This document shows positions 49,208 through 60,889 of a stretch of DNA of 64,000 nt, in pieces. The DNA comes from Paramyrothecium sp. XJ0827. Taxonomy: Eukaryota > Ascomycota > Sordariomycetes > Hypocreales > Stachybotryaceae. Below the pieces are notes generated by a model. It was given only the letters and a program-made list of their open reading frames with translations. It did not search any database and had not been told where the DNA came from. Both the position numbers and the translations under genes were made by a program. Within the stretch, counting starts at the first letter, position 1. The number at the start of each line of letters is the position of its first letter. The stretch lies in NCBI GenBank assembly GCA_020881915.1, contig JAJFPB010000005.1, positions 1,612,001 to 1,676,000 of the forward strand, written 5' to 3'.

Positions 49208-50985
49208 CTTATTAGCCGCTGGGTCTTGGTTGGGGATGTCCCGTTTTCCGTCCACCAACCTCTTGCTCGCTCGCCCGCTCCCGAGCCCCTGGCCAGGGTC
49301 TAGTGATGAGCAAGATCGTGCCTCGGATGAAGCTACGCCCGATACGTATACAATCTTTACGCAGGGCCCCGTCCGGACGGACAATGTGCATCGTGTTTGA
49401 CACGGCCCTCGTTGCTGCAGGAATAACACCGTACCTGGCTCTGCCTGCCCATGGTATCATTATCATTTACATTCTTCCACTTACTGTCCTGTATCTCGCT
49501 CTCTCTCTTCTCTCCCTCTCCATATTGCATCCTACTACGCCATCATGCCTCGACCTTTTACCCCTGGAAACCCGGCTATGCACATGCGTCATGCCGCTAT
49601 AATTGACATATTCAGATATTTCTCGCATCGGCGTCCTAGCATCCGTCTTAGACTGTAACCGAACTTGCTTGCCAGGTCCATCACATCCCATCCCTATCAT
49701 ACACGGCCACCGCCGCATCTCCAACTCCAACTTTCTCTGCGGGGACCCCCATCGTCCCATCCTCGGCTGTCCCCAACCCTCTCACAGCGCCCTGCACTGA
49801 TCTGACGGCAATCCCACCGTTGCAATGCAATATACAGACGCAACACTCTCGCGGACGGGAGTTGAAGTTGCCCTCGACCCCCTGGGCATCCCCGACCACA
49901 GTAGAGCCATTCATCGCCGCCCTGTCCCTGTATCTGACTCCAAATGCTGTCTCACACATATAGCCTCCTGCACGCAAGATCGTCATCACAACATCCCACC
50001 CCTCAACCTCTCCCCTCTCCTCTCCTCCTTGGCCTTTTGTATTCCCTACTGCCTCTTTTTCACCCTGACGTTCTGCCCGCTCGCCCGCTCCCACCCCCCT
50101 TCCCCTACCCTCTTGGACCTAGCAATGCACGGCACCAGATGCGATGCATCCTTACTGCGGCCGTCTAAGACAAGGGGCTGGGACGAATAGCCGTGCCGGT
50201 GGGGCCCCCACGGACCCGGGAGACCACGGTCCTCGCTCCTTTGCGAGACCTTGCTTCGGAGAAATACACGCCTTGCATTTAGCTCATGCTTTTGATGTCA
50301 CTTCGGGTCATTGGTATAATCTAGAATTGGTCCGTTCCTGACAGATGGAATGTTATGCAGATGATTGTCTTCCAGCAAGCTCCTCGATTCAAGCAATACC
50401 TACGTATCCGGCACCGTTCATATTTGAACCGGCCAACCTTATTACTACAGATCCAGATCCACCGCAGCTGAACTTTTGCCTTCCCGTCTCGCCTAACCAC
50501 TAACTAGTCTCTTCCATGAAGCAACCTCCCATCACGACATATCGCTCCACTCCCACTCCACTCGGCCGTCAAGGGCTGGCATCTCCCGTGCCGGCCAGAC
50601 AAGACGATGCTACTCTAGGGCCAAAAGCGTAGCACAGCGCATCTCGTCTGCCGTTCACCCACGCCCTGCTTCGCGTGATTTCTCGCCGTTTCCAAGAATA
50701 GGGAAAGAAACAGAAAAAAGTAAACAAGCTTTCAAGCGTCTTCTCCTATCTGTCCTCGTGCATCGGTACCAACGGCTCAGGCTCTTCCCTCGCATTCTTT
50801 CATAGCATTCACATGATAGAACTTGTAATAATACCTCACATGCTCCGCAAAAGCCGTCGCGCAGTCTTCCAGGTCGTCGGAGTTTCGGTTCCCTTTGCCG
50901 CCTGACTGAGTCTGTGCCAGGTCCATCCATTCAAATTTCATTAGTCAGGTCATATCATTCCTTACAATCCATCGCGAACAAGCCA

Positions 50986-51759
50986 TTATGGCTCGTCTCG
51001 ATCTTGGAGCTTCCGCTTTGCCGGCGTTGCAGGCGTTGCCGGCGTTGCCATGCCCATGGGCTCATCCGAGTCGCCGTTGTCCCCGTCGGCATACTCAATG
51101 ATTTCCCACTCGACCTGTACCTGGCCGTCCTGGGACTTTTGGATCCCCTGGCTGCGACGCAGGTTGCCGAGACGGGTCCCTTCCACTAGGCCATCAAACC
51201 AAGGCACCCCGAAGGAATGGCGAAGGGCAATGCCCCTGTTCTCGTCTGTCGTCGTCACGGCCCGAGAAGCAGCATCTTGTGTTTCGCTCTCGGGAATCAG
51301 ACCCAGGTCTTCCAAGTCCCGGATGTCCTCGCGCAGGAGGCTTCCGAGGGTGAGGTTGATGAAGTCAGCCTCGGAGTATGGGCTCTCCGACCAATAAGAG
51401 AGGGGCGTCCCGCAGAAGCCGCAGAACTGGCGTTTCGAGTGCTGCTGGCTCGGATGAGTGTAGACACGGCGAATTGACGAGTGCGTCTCATCGGAAAAGA
51501 ATGCATACGTCGTGCTGTGGAACCAGGCCAGCGGCACGCGGATGTAGGCCGCCAAGGGCGTGCCAAGTGGTATCTCTGTGTTACTCACGGTCAGCCAATA
51601 TCCATGTAGCCGAAAATCAATCCGGGCGCATGACGTACGATGAACCGATTCGGTGTTGAAAATCACTTGAGCCTCTCGAACTCGGTCCTGCGGCACGGCG
51701 ATGATGTAACGATTCCTGCCGCATTGGCAGCCGCCCCGCAATGGTCGTAGCGTCGCCAT
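50986..51759 (-). CDS. GFA/CENP-V-like zinc-fold protein
   Basis: Single-exon protein of 257 aa with a partial match to the Mss4-like GFA/CENP-V fold, whose members include formaldehyde-activating enzymes; the real activity is usually unknown. The N-terminus has GGCQCGRNRY (CxC) at about residues 9-18, and FCGFCGTPLSYW at about 112-123 supplies the second CxxC. The middle cysteine pair normally seen as CxxC is reduced to a single Cys in SCARIDF near residue 44, so the usual second zinc site looks incomplete. The C-terminus is acidic and ends in an ATPATPATPAK repeat encoded by tandem GGCGTT/GCCGGC words, probably disordered. Start ATG 51759 is the first in frame. Family level is likely; catalytic activity is doubtful. 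Confidence 0.75.
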   Translation of the reverse strand: MATLRPLRGGCQCGRNRYIIAVPQDRVREAQVIFNTESVHRTSCARIDFRLHGYWLTVSNTEIPLGTPLAAYIRVPLAWFHSTTYAFFSDETHSSIRRVYTHPSQQHSKRQFCGFCGTPLSYWSESPYSEADFINLTLGSLLREDIRDLEDLGLIPESETQDAASRAVTTTDENRGIALRHSFGVPWFDGLVEGTRLGNLRRSQGIQKSQDGQVQVEWEIIEYADGDNGDSDEPMGMATPATPATPAKRKLQDRDEP

Positions 51760-52367
51760 GGTATCGTATCACGAGATGTAGCCTGGAGCGGGCTGCTTGA
51801 TGAGATTGAGATGAAGGAGAAAGGAGGAAAGCAAGAGGGGAAAGAAAGTATTATCACGATCAGTTATTATGGGCCACGCTAGATCACTCTAATCAAGGGG
51901 ATGTGACAATCAGGTGAGACAGGATGAGAGTCCGGAGCTTCACTACTGGCCCGATGCGACCTGCGGTGACGAAAGTGAGTTTCCATGACCGTCTATTGAC
52001 GGCTTCTGTGGGGCTTTCTAGAACAACGCCGCAAACAGGAATCCAACAGGCAGCACGACAGGGAAGAAGACCAAGTTTGAGTGATAGAATGAGCGTGCGG
52101 CAGCATGTCAGATGTTCTTTTCCTTGGCATTGAGAGAGACAACAGCAAGATAGCCATCCCTTTTTTTTTCCCGCTCGTCCCGCCGGGTAGCTGTGTCAAG
52201 TTGTATATGTATAAGACAGCGGAGTACCTTTGTCAGAAGCCTCGATTTGCACAGTGCCCCGCCGAGCTTGCTCGTCAAATGTTGCCTACCCTATACGATT
52301 CATCCATGGCAGAGACCAAGATGAATAACTCTCGTGTCATATGAGCTGGCATTGATTCTACATCGAG
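51760..52367. other. Intergenic divergent promoter region
   Basis: The 608 bp separate the heads of the GFA-like and aldo/keto reductase genes. A T run at 52160-52169 was the only low-complexity feature. No gene was seen. Confidence 0.6.
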
Positions 52368-53353
52368 ATGAAGCCGCATGAGTTCATATTGACTCAGATA
52401 CCGAATATGAAGCAGCAGGCACTTTCTTTGGGCGACAAAATTCCGATACCAAATACCACGGCATACATGCCACGCTTGGGCTTTGGCGTGTATAAAATCC
52501 GCAGCGACGTGTGCACAGACGCCTGTCTGTCTGCTTTGAACCACGGCTATCGGCATATCGACTCTGCACGCTTGTACAGGAACGAGGCCGCTGTCAGAGC
52601 CGCTGTCCAGCAAGCCTCGCCGCGCCGCGACGACATTTTCCTGACTACCAAGGTCAGCCGAGCCCAGGCAAGCTTGGCCGATACGTACGCCCACCTCCTG
52701 GAAAGCGTAGAGAAGCTCGGGGGGGCCGGAGGCTACGTCGACCTGCTTCTCGTCCATATCCCGGGATCCGACCGCGATCATCGGGAGCGGCTCTGGCGGG
52801 CGTTCGAGAAGCTGCACGATGAGGGCAGAGCGCGGGCCATTGGCGTGAGCAACTTCCACACCAAGCACATCGAGGAGATGAGGGAATACGCCCAGATATG
52901 GCCACCGCACGTGAATCAAATAGAGGTGAGGCTCAGACATCCTTTTCATTGGTCGCGTTGATCTGCAGACCCCAGCCCCCAGAAACGGCTTTCAGGTTGA
53001 CACGGAACGTTTACCCGCAGCTCCATCCCTGGTGCCAACAGCGAGACCTGGTCCAGTACTGTCGAGACAACGGCATTGTCATACAGGCTTATAGCCCCCT
53101 CGCTACTGGTGCGCGACTGGATGATCCCGTCTTGGGGGCAATAGCGTCCAAGCACGAGAGATCACCTGCGCAGGTTCTAATCCGGTACAGCCTGCAGAAG
53201 GGCTGGGTGCCATTGCCCAAGAGCCAAAGCCCAGAGAGAATCAAGGAGAATGCCGACGTTTTTGACTTCATACTAGACGAAGATGACCTGGAGCGCCTGG
53301 ACAGCTTAGATCTCGGGCGTGAAGGAGCTCTTTTCCCTGCCAATGCAAGCTAA
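52368..53353 (+). CDS. Aldo/keto reductase, AKR3-like
   Basis: NADPH-dependent carbonyl reductase with a TIM-barrel fold, cytosolic. Two exons, 52368-52925 and 53021-53353, 95-nt intron whose splice restores HVNQIE-LHPWCQQRDLVQYC, the usual AKR junction region. Length is 296 aa from ATG 52368; a second in-frame ATG at 52407 (MKQQALSLGDK) would give 283 aa, nearer the family norm, and I cannot choose firmly. The catalytic tetrad is intact: Asp65 and Tyr70 in HIDSARLYRNE, Lys95 in LTTKV, His130 in LLVHIPG. GVSNFHTKHIEEM, the YSPL motif and the NADPH-binding PLPKSQSPERIKENADVFDF block are present. Substrate cannot be read from sequence. The stop lies 127 bp from the convergent acyl-CoA synthetase stop. 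Confidence 0.92.
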
Positions 53354-53480
53354 GGCAAGGATGCAATACCATTCTGGTCCGCTTGAGGTGATTTGTCAAA
53401 GTGCACCTACGGCTTCCATTGTGATACTAGAATTTACAGCATGCAACGCTATACATGGGATGATGCAGAACATAACTTGC

Positions 53481-55412
53481 TTACGGACCTTGCCCTCCCT
53501 TGGCCCACTCCCGCAGTTCGTTCTTCTTAATCTTGCCTGTACTCGTCTTTGGAAGCTCATTCACGACTTGCACCTCTCGCGGCACCATGAACCTGCTGAT
53601 GTTGCTGTTGTTCTTGGCCCACGCTATCACATCATCGCCCTTGACATTCTTGCCTTCCTTCACCGTCACAAAGGCCTTGGGACGCTCGCCCCAATGCGAG
53701 TCTGGCACAGCTACAACACCGGCTTCTAGAATATCTGGGTGCTCCGCAAGGTAGCTTTCCAGAGCGACCGATGAGATGTTTTCGCCGCCAGAGATGATGA
53801 TGTCCTTTGCACGGTCCAGAATCTGCGCGCTGCCATCGGGATGCCACACGGCAAGGTCGCCAGAATGCAAGCCGCCGCCAGCGAAAAGCTTCTTGGTGGC
53901 CGCCTCGTCCTTGTAGTAGCCTTTGGCGCAGATGTTGCCGAAGAAGACGATTTCGCCAATTTCCTTTCCGTCTTTGGCAACATCAACGAGGACGCCATCC
54001 TCCTGATCTGTCTTAACGACCCGTATGGGAAGGCTAGTGATGAATCCATGGCCCTGTCGTGCCATCTTGGCATACTTCTCCGGGGGTGGCAAATTATCCC
54101 ATTCTGGCATTGGATAGCATTTGGTGATGGGGCCGTACGTCTCTGCAGTTTTTTGTCAGCCATTCGAGGTTGGGGTTTGCAAAGCGATTACTTACCGGTC
54201 ATGCCGTAAACGTGTACGGGGATCAAGTTGAGATTTGTCTAAAAGGCATTAAAGACCGTCACAATTCAACACGTGGCTACGAATGTTTCATACCATTTGC
54301 TCGAACAGATGGCCGCTGGGCGGGCTAGCGGCTACTGTCACCCGAACAGCTTGCGGCAGAGTTTCAGCCTCCTTGGCTGCGACAAGAAGAGTGTTGACAG
54401 TTGGCGCCGCATTGAAGTGAGTGATGCCCTTTTCTTTCAGGAGTTTCCAGATGAGAGGATAATCGATTTTCCTGAGACACACGTTGAGGCCGCGGACAGC
54501 GACAACAGACCACGGGAACGTCCAACCCAAAGCATGGAACCTATGAGGATTAGCTACACCTATCTGCCAACGGGAACTGCCAGGACGTAATTCGACTTAC
54601 AGTGGCAGAGTCCAGAGATACCGGCAGGGGCCGCTGTTGAGACTGGATTCGATAATGTTTCCTACAGCTGCAAGATAAGCACTCCGGTGGGTGTACAAGA
54701 CGCCCTTGGGGCGAGACGTCGTGCCAGAGGTGAACGGGATGGCAAAAGTCTCATCTTCATTCTCGATTTGTGAATGCAGCCCAGCCCAGCCGTGAGAGCC
54801 TTGCTCACCGTCGTATTTCAGGCCCTCAAGTATAGCTTCATCAAAAGGGCCGCATAGTTGACCCTCTGTTGCGTCATTGTCCTGGAGAATGTGAGCCTTG
54901 ATGTCTTCGCCCCTGCGAGCCTGGCGGGGGACTGCTCATACCAGATCCACAATGAAGGGCACATGGGTATGATTCTGCCTAAAGTGCTCAAGTAAACCGG
55001 TAAATTCTTGATCGACGATGATGCAGTCCACTTCAGCAAAGTCAAAGATGTAGTCGATGTCGGCTCCCTTCAGCCTGTAGTTGACCGGCACTATGACACT
55101 GCCGGCAGCAGCAATGCCGTAGATGGCCTCGAGAAAAGCAGGCGTGTTGGGGGCGAGCACGCCGACGCGTTGGTAGCGGCGCTTCTTCAAAAAGTAGGCC
55201 AGGCCCCGAGCCCGGTCGGCGAACTCACGATAGGAGCGGCGGAGCTCGACGCCATTGGCGGTGATGTGGTAGATTGCCTCGGCATCTGGCTCAATGGCGG
55301 CAGCACGCTCAAGGAAGAAGGTAGGGGACAGATGATGGATATGCGAGGGGGCAGGAGACGAAGGGAGAAGATGGTTGAGTATGGAACGGATGCGGGATGG
55401 CGGCCCTGACAT
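53481..55412 (-). CDS. AMP-dependent acyl-CoA synthetase/ligase (ANL superfamily)
   Basis: Activates a carboxylic acid as acyl-AMP then thioesterifies it to CoA. Five exons: 54942-55412, 54601-54881, 54294-54540, 54196-54238 and 53481-54142 (introns of 60, 60, 55 and 53 nt), 567 aa. The P-loop-like A3 core reads IPFTSGTTSRPKGVLYTHR; later cores are VYGMTETYGP, LHSGDLAVWHPDG, DRAKDIIISGGENISS and the C-terminal lysine core TSTGKIKKNELREWA. The closest look is to fungal and plant short/medium-chain acyl-activating enzymes; substrate is not known. There is no C-terminal SKL. Start set at ATG 55412 (MSGPPSRIRS). The frame remains open for about 95 codons upstream without an ATG and reads like a basic presequence, so a longer form through an upstream exon or non-AUG start is possible. 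Confidence 0.9.
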
Positions 55413-57980
55413 GTTGGGCAGAGCACGCGCTTGGGATGTGGCAAAGCCGGCAGTACAAGTTGAAGAAGGGCAGACGTGCCGATGACAATGTGCGGATCGT
55501 ACCGAGGCAAGGTGAGAAGAAAGACGGGCGTGTGTGGTAAGACGGAACTTGCAGCACGGCCTGGCCTGGCCTGGCTTCCGGGTCTTGGGAATGGCTGTAA
55601 ACGGAAGGCTGGATGTACCTTGGGACCGGGGGATCTCGAACGCTGCTGGCAGCAATTTGTTGAAATAACAGACTATCGATAGAGGGCACACCGATGGTTA
55701 CCGAATCTTGGTCGCTAATCCATGCCACTTCATGCTCATCCGCGGCCCAGCCAGCCAGCCAGCTCCGTCGACCCGGGCGGGGGTGGTTACACACACCCCA
55801 GTTTCTAGGGGTACTAACGTTAACACAAGGTGGGCTCGGATGCTAAGGTACCTTGCTTCGGTCCACGACAGGGCCATGATAGAGGTATTCAGATCCATCC
55901 CCCCTAAGACAGCTAAACTGCTATCCACATCTAAGACTGATACAGGGCTTGTGGGTAACAAGTGACTGTATCGCTTTCCTGCCCAGCAGAAACAATCAAG
56001 GCGTTATAACCACTGTCCACAGAAGCTCACTGCTGCAGCGCTGCTACTTTGTCCAAGGTATATTGCCCGGCGCTGGGATAGCGCCGACCTACGGCCTGTA
56101 AGCGTCGCCGGTCTACCCCGCATCGGACCTGTATTACCCCAGACTACACAAGACCGGGACTTTGGCAAATCAGAAATATCGGGGTAAGCTTCTCCAAGAC
56201 GGTGCAAGCGTCGACGGGATGACATCCATTCCATATGTAACCCCCTACCTGCCTATAACTCGCATTATTACTGCGACTCCGGACTATTTTTGTAGTACCT
56301 GCGCCGGCGGACCAAGCCTGCCATGCATCAAATAAGGCTCGGAAGAAAAAAAGACCAGAACAGAAACAAGGGCACCTCCTCATCCGGACTCAGCAGGTGT
56401 CGGTATCCAATCATAACACTGCCGGGCCCTACCAGAACCGGTGGCTAGTGATCTGATCTTCCGAAATGACATCCTCCGGGAGTGCTGTTTGAGGACTCCA
56501 GGTCGTCAAGTGCTACCAATACGTGGCACCTGCATGAGGTGAAGGTTGTTTCTCACCTTGGCACGTGCATCACGACCCTGAGCATTTCGGTGAGCATGGG
56601 TATTGTGCAGCCTCCATCATCCTAGATCGGACCACGGATGGCTGGCGGCAGGATTGGCTTTTGCTTCCGGTTTAAAGACACGCAACGTAGCGCAGGGCGA
56701 TCTGGACCTCACGCCTCGTGAACCCCATGGGGAGTACGTGGGATAACGGAGGCGTGTGCCTTCGGAGGCCGGAGGACATCGCAAAAGACGAATACGTGGC
56801 ACTGGAAGGTCATTGCCTGATGTAAGTCCGCCATACGAGTCCTTGTGGCTTCCCGTTTCTGCAAATCGGATCCCGCGCTCATTGGGGACCCGACTCCGCT
56901 GGACTCCGCCTGTGCCTGCATGGAGCATTGAGCATTGGGCATTGTAAGGGCCAATAAGCCAATTGCTTCTTCCAGGCCTCCGTTTTGTATACGCGGGAGA
57001 TAAGATGAAAGGTAAAACGTGTTCGGCCAAACGGTGCGATCAAACCAATCCCAACGCAACCATCATCAGGTGTTCGAGCTTGAACACCAGGACCTCAGAT
57101 CACCTAATTAAGGGAAGGGCATGCCCAGAAATGTCGCTCCATGTTTCTGGTTTCATTCGTTGTTTGGTCTACTCTCCTGTTGATCTTGCCATGAAGCAAG
57201 TCTAACGTTATGCTTACGCACACCCGCAGGTTTCAGCAGGTTGGACGGAAACTTTCTCGTTGCGATTTCGCCACTATTCGTATCAACCCGCTGCAAATAG
57301 CGCAGCGCCATCTTAATGCTTATCGCCGTGCTGTAGAAATGCAGAGGAGAGATTAAAAAAGTCCCTATAGAGTTACCTTAGGTACGGTAGTGTGCGGTGG
57401 TTTCCCCCGGTAGCGTCATGTGCCCCACCATCTGGCACCTGGACGGATTCAGGTACGTCGCCTCGAAAGGCTCATTCGCTTCCAGCATCGTTTCAACTAC
57501 GACCGCGCACTCCAACGCTATCCGAGCAAGATCCTATTGTTGCGACTGTACCGTTTCATCCTCTCCCACGTACGTGCCCCGACCCGTTTCATGCCGTCCC
57601 GACAGAACGTGCCCCCCTGAATCGACAAGAGCCAATGCACAGCGCGCGGTAGGCTGCCGTCCTAGCTTGTCTCGCGCCCACGTAACCTGCGACTTGTCTC
57701 ACCAGACTCGGGCTCCAGAACTTGCCCACAATCCAATCCCTCGAGCGTTCTCTCTGCCAGCTGTAGCTCTGTAGCGACTTTGGAAATAGACCTGGAGACG
57801 TCGGTTGCTCTTGCATCGTCCCTCGAGGAGAAGGTATGCAACATCGACCCACCCTCTGCAGACTCCAATAAACCCTTGATGCCGAGCCCGCACTCTTCAA
57901 AGCCGTCGCCTGCCCACGCCGACCCTCTACCCTGCTACTGATATGCTTCCTTCTTCCTCCAATGCGACAAAGTGCTCACA
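55413..57980. other. Intergenic divergent region of acyl-CoA synthetase and VPS9 genes
   Basis: The 2568 bp show no supportable gene. Bases 55413-55697 keep the acyl-CoA synthetase frame open. GGCCT units sit at 55560-55573. ORFs of up to 137 codons near 56617-57059 and 57397-57774 lack domains and splice logic. The last 0.5 kb is pyrimidine-rich and probably the VPS9 gene leader. Confidence 0.55.
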
Positions 57981-60286
57981 ATGATGGTCTATAGCCCTTC
58001 CGAGAGACTCATGGCATCCCAAACCCACGGCAAGCCGAGTCAACCACGACCTGGCATCACGCGACTGGCCTCCTTCTCCCCAAAACCCGTTCCCGATGAA
58101 AACGAGTCCCTGAAACCTCCGAAGAGAGCACATACCTTCCAGAATGGCTCTCCCGTTGAGAAGCAGCGCGGCACTTCAACAGGCGGACCCGACGGCCCTG
58201 ATGCCTTTGAGAACGCCGATAATTCTGACGACGAGGCTGCCATCGAGATCACGAGAGCCTCAATCGAGCTCGACGAGCTGCCGATTGAGCTCATAAGCTT
58301 AACAGACAAGTAGGTGCATCTGCTTGCCATAATGAAACGAACCTACTGACCATGATTCTGTCGTAGCTTCATCGAATCCCTTTCTGCCAAAGTTCACTCG
58401 ACACCTCCCAGTATCGAGAAGCTGTCTCACCTCTTCCAAGATTTCTACGCACTCGCCGCGTCCCATATAAATACCCACATCAGTGCTCTTGCCACTAAAC
58501 GTAGCCGCGATGCGTCTCCTGGCGCCTCAACTTCCTCCATCTCCTCAGCCGCAAGCCGCTTAAAGTCCAGAGCAGCTTCATTTGCCAAGGAAAAACCCAA
58601 GTCTGAAGCAGAGCAGCAGATGCTGACCGCCGAAGAGCTCGCAGACCGTAGACGAGCAAGAAAGGCTCTGGAGGGGAAACGTACGCTGCTCGAGGAGGCC
58701 GTGGAGCGAAGGTTGTGTGAAGGCATATACGACCGGTTGTACCGCCACCGAAGTACGCAAGACGAGGCGCAGGATGATAAGCTGCGGTCCAAGACGGCAG
58801 CTCTTGCTTTGGTGGAGATTGGTCCCGTTGATCTCGGTATCGACCTCGGCGATGACTTGGCGCCCACCCCTGAAGCTGCTGCCGAACGATCCGCTGAAAT
58901 TCGTGAACGCCTCAGCAACGCTCGCCGAGATCTGGTCCACATGGCAGAGTCCAAGTACCCGCTGGGAAAGTTGAACCGACTTAAAGCAGCCCACAGGAGC
59001 ATCGTTGACACTCTGGCATATTTTCACCCCTCAGCTTCAGCAGACGAGATCATGCCCATGCTTATTTACACACTGATCACCCTGCCTCCAGAGAATCTCC
59101 ACGTCGTAAGCGATGTACACTTCATCCAATTCTTCCGCTCGGAAGCCAAGTTGACGGGCGAGGCTGCTTACTGCTTGACCAATCTTGAAGCTGCCATCAG
59201 TTTCTTGGAGAACGTCGACTTGGCTACACTTCGTGAGGACGAGCACTTGTCAGGTCCCCCCAAGCTCATAAGCCATCCTGGCACGCCCAAGACAGAGACC
59301 TTCCCGCCCGCGTATCCGCAAGGCCCCAACATCGCCAGCCAAGCCGCAGTGGAGGCGAAAGGTGGTACGGCGGTTGGTTCACGGCCGCCGCCCTCAGCAG
59401 GCCTGAAACCGAATCCAATTTTGCGCAACAGGAGGCTGAGCGATCTCGTCAACACACCAGCGCAGGCCTTCGGAGCTGCCAGCGATGCGGTTATGAACAC
59501 TGCTGACCAGGGCCTTAAAACTATATCCAACAGCTTAGGCGAAAGCTATAAATTCCTTCTAGGCAAGCTCAAGGAAGAGCAAGAGAGCCCAAGAGAGTCC
59601 ATCACGGTCCCCCGCACCCTCGACGACGCTCGGAGGCTTGTCAGCACTCCGCCAATCGAAGATGACGATGAAGCCGGCGCCGGCTCGTTGCTCGAGCCGA
59701 ACAAAACGGAAGGCAGACGCTCCAACGTCCGGGAGGACCGTGTGTTGAACCTCATCGGCGGTAACCGAGACCGCAGTGCGGACAGCGCTCGCAGTGGCAG
59801 AAGCGCTAGTTCCTCCAAGAAACCCGTCGTTGCCGATGACACCAAGCCTGCCCCTACGCCGCCTACGAACCCAAGTCCGGCCATGCTCGAGCAAATGCGG
59901 ACACTGAGCAACTCCTTCAACCCCATGGCCCGCCTGTCGAACATGTCAATGATACGCGGCTTTGGGCGCAATGCGTCAAACCCACCAACGCCAATGGCAG
60001 CGCCCAAAGAGGTGCCCAAGCCGGCCGACGGAGGCGACCTGGCTACCGTAAGCACCTCCCCGAACTCACGTTGCTTCAGGCTGTTACTAACATGTCCTAG
60101 GCTTTCCCTGATATTGCCGCCGCCCTGCCGCCCAAACAAATCACCAAGGTTGCGCCGCCCAACAGGCGATTTATGGAGGTTCAGACGCCTGGCGACTTGA
60201 AACTCGCCGAGGTCGTCGATTTGCTGCGGGACTACAGGCGACTGGCAGGTGCCCTCAAGAACTTGGGTGCTTTTGAAGAGGAGTGA
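57981..60286 (+). CDS. VPS9-domain guanine nucleotide exchange factor (Rab5-type RabGEF)
   Basis: Endosomal protein that activates Rab5/Vps21-type GTPases. Three exons: 57981-58309, 58367-60047 and 60101-60286 (introns of 57 and 53 nt), 731 aa. The VPS9 domain spans roughly residues 290-395, with SKYPLGKLNRLKAAHRSIVD, ASADEIMPMLIYTLI and LTGEAAYCLTNLEAAISFL containing the Asp/Tyr-type contact positions. The N-terminus is acidic and Ser-rich; a charged helix precedes the domain (EELADRRRARKALEGKRTLLEE). The C-terminal 330 residues are Pro/Ser-rich and disordered, ending in a conserved short helix (LAEVVDLLRDYRRLAGAL). There is no CUE domain as in yeast Vps9, so it is closer to Muk1 in plan. 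Start at the first of two adjacent ATGs (57981); ATG 58011 is an alternative. Confidence 0.9.
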
Positions 60287-60889
60287 AGGTAAAGGGGCAG
60301 AAGAGGGTGGTCATATCGTCACGTCGTTCAGACACCTCTTCAGCATTTTGTATTCCCGCGATATCTGGATTATGGAGTTTGGCAAGTTGATGGTAAACTG
60401 GTGTTTGGGCTACGTCGCAAGTTTTAGAATGTTCGGTGGTTATTACAGAGGGCAAGCCTCCTTGGCTGGTCATTATGACCACACGCTTCATTTGGGAAGG
60501 GTAGTATCGCACGAACGGGGTTCTTTTTTCAAGGCGTTGAAATGGGCCAGGCTTAGATTTTCACTGATGAGAGAAAGAAACTCATCTTCACTAGAAACTC
60601 CTAGACGCCTGCAGGCCTCTATAGACGGCCATGCTCTACCATACCGTGCTACAAACCAGACGTTGCTCCCTGTGCTGTAACCATTCAGCTGAACCTTTGT
60701 AGATGGTGACTGCCGCCCATTTGCATAAGTACACTGGGTTGCATCCGTCTTCCCAACTCCGAAATAACACTCCTTGGCAAGCCTGCCCTTTGTAACGAGA
60801 TGCGAGATATTGCTTGAGAGACTCAAATTAAACAAGCCAAGCAGCCGCCACTACCATTTCCGTATGACACGTCAGTCCTATAAGATCTA
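60287..60889. other. Intergenic between convergent stops
   Basis: The 603 bp lie between the VPS9 gene and TRK gene stops. They carry both 3' ends; nothing else was recognised. Confidence 0.6.

Larger units (their letters stand above)
47189..50985. other. 3.8-kb gene-empty interval upstream of the beta-glucosidase
   Basis: Only the first several hundred bases are likely to be promoter and leader of the beta-glucosidase, whose start faces this interval; the far end is the 3' flank of the GFA-like gene. It contains a G run near 47620, a GAGGGT repeat, a TGACCT cluster and a pyrimidine-rich stretch at 49465-50120. ORFs are short and without recognisable domains. A non-coding transcript is possible but cannot be shown from sequence. 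Confidence 0.6.

Noticed and set aside
52275..52949. 224-codon minus ORF over the aldo/keto reductase
   Set aside because: Opposite strand has the intact AKR catalytic tetrad; the minus frame has no family resemblance.
54913..54941. 29-nt intron in the acyl-CoA synthetase gene
   Set aside because: Too short. The farther acceptor at 54882 gives a 60-nt intron and restores a family-like sequence (VDLDNDATEGQL).
50986..55412. Possible biosynthetic cluster (GFA-like protein, aldo/keto reductase, acyl-CoA ligase)
   Set aside because: No core NRPS, PKS, terpene or RiPP enzyme, no P450 or dedicated transporter, and the gene orientations are ordinary. Neighbourhood alone is not evidence.
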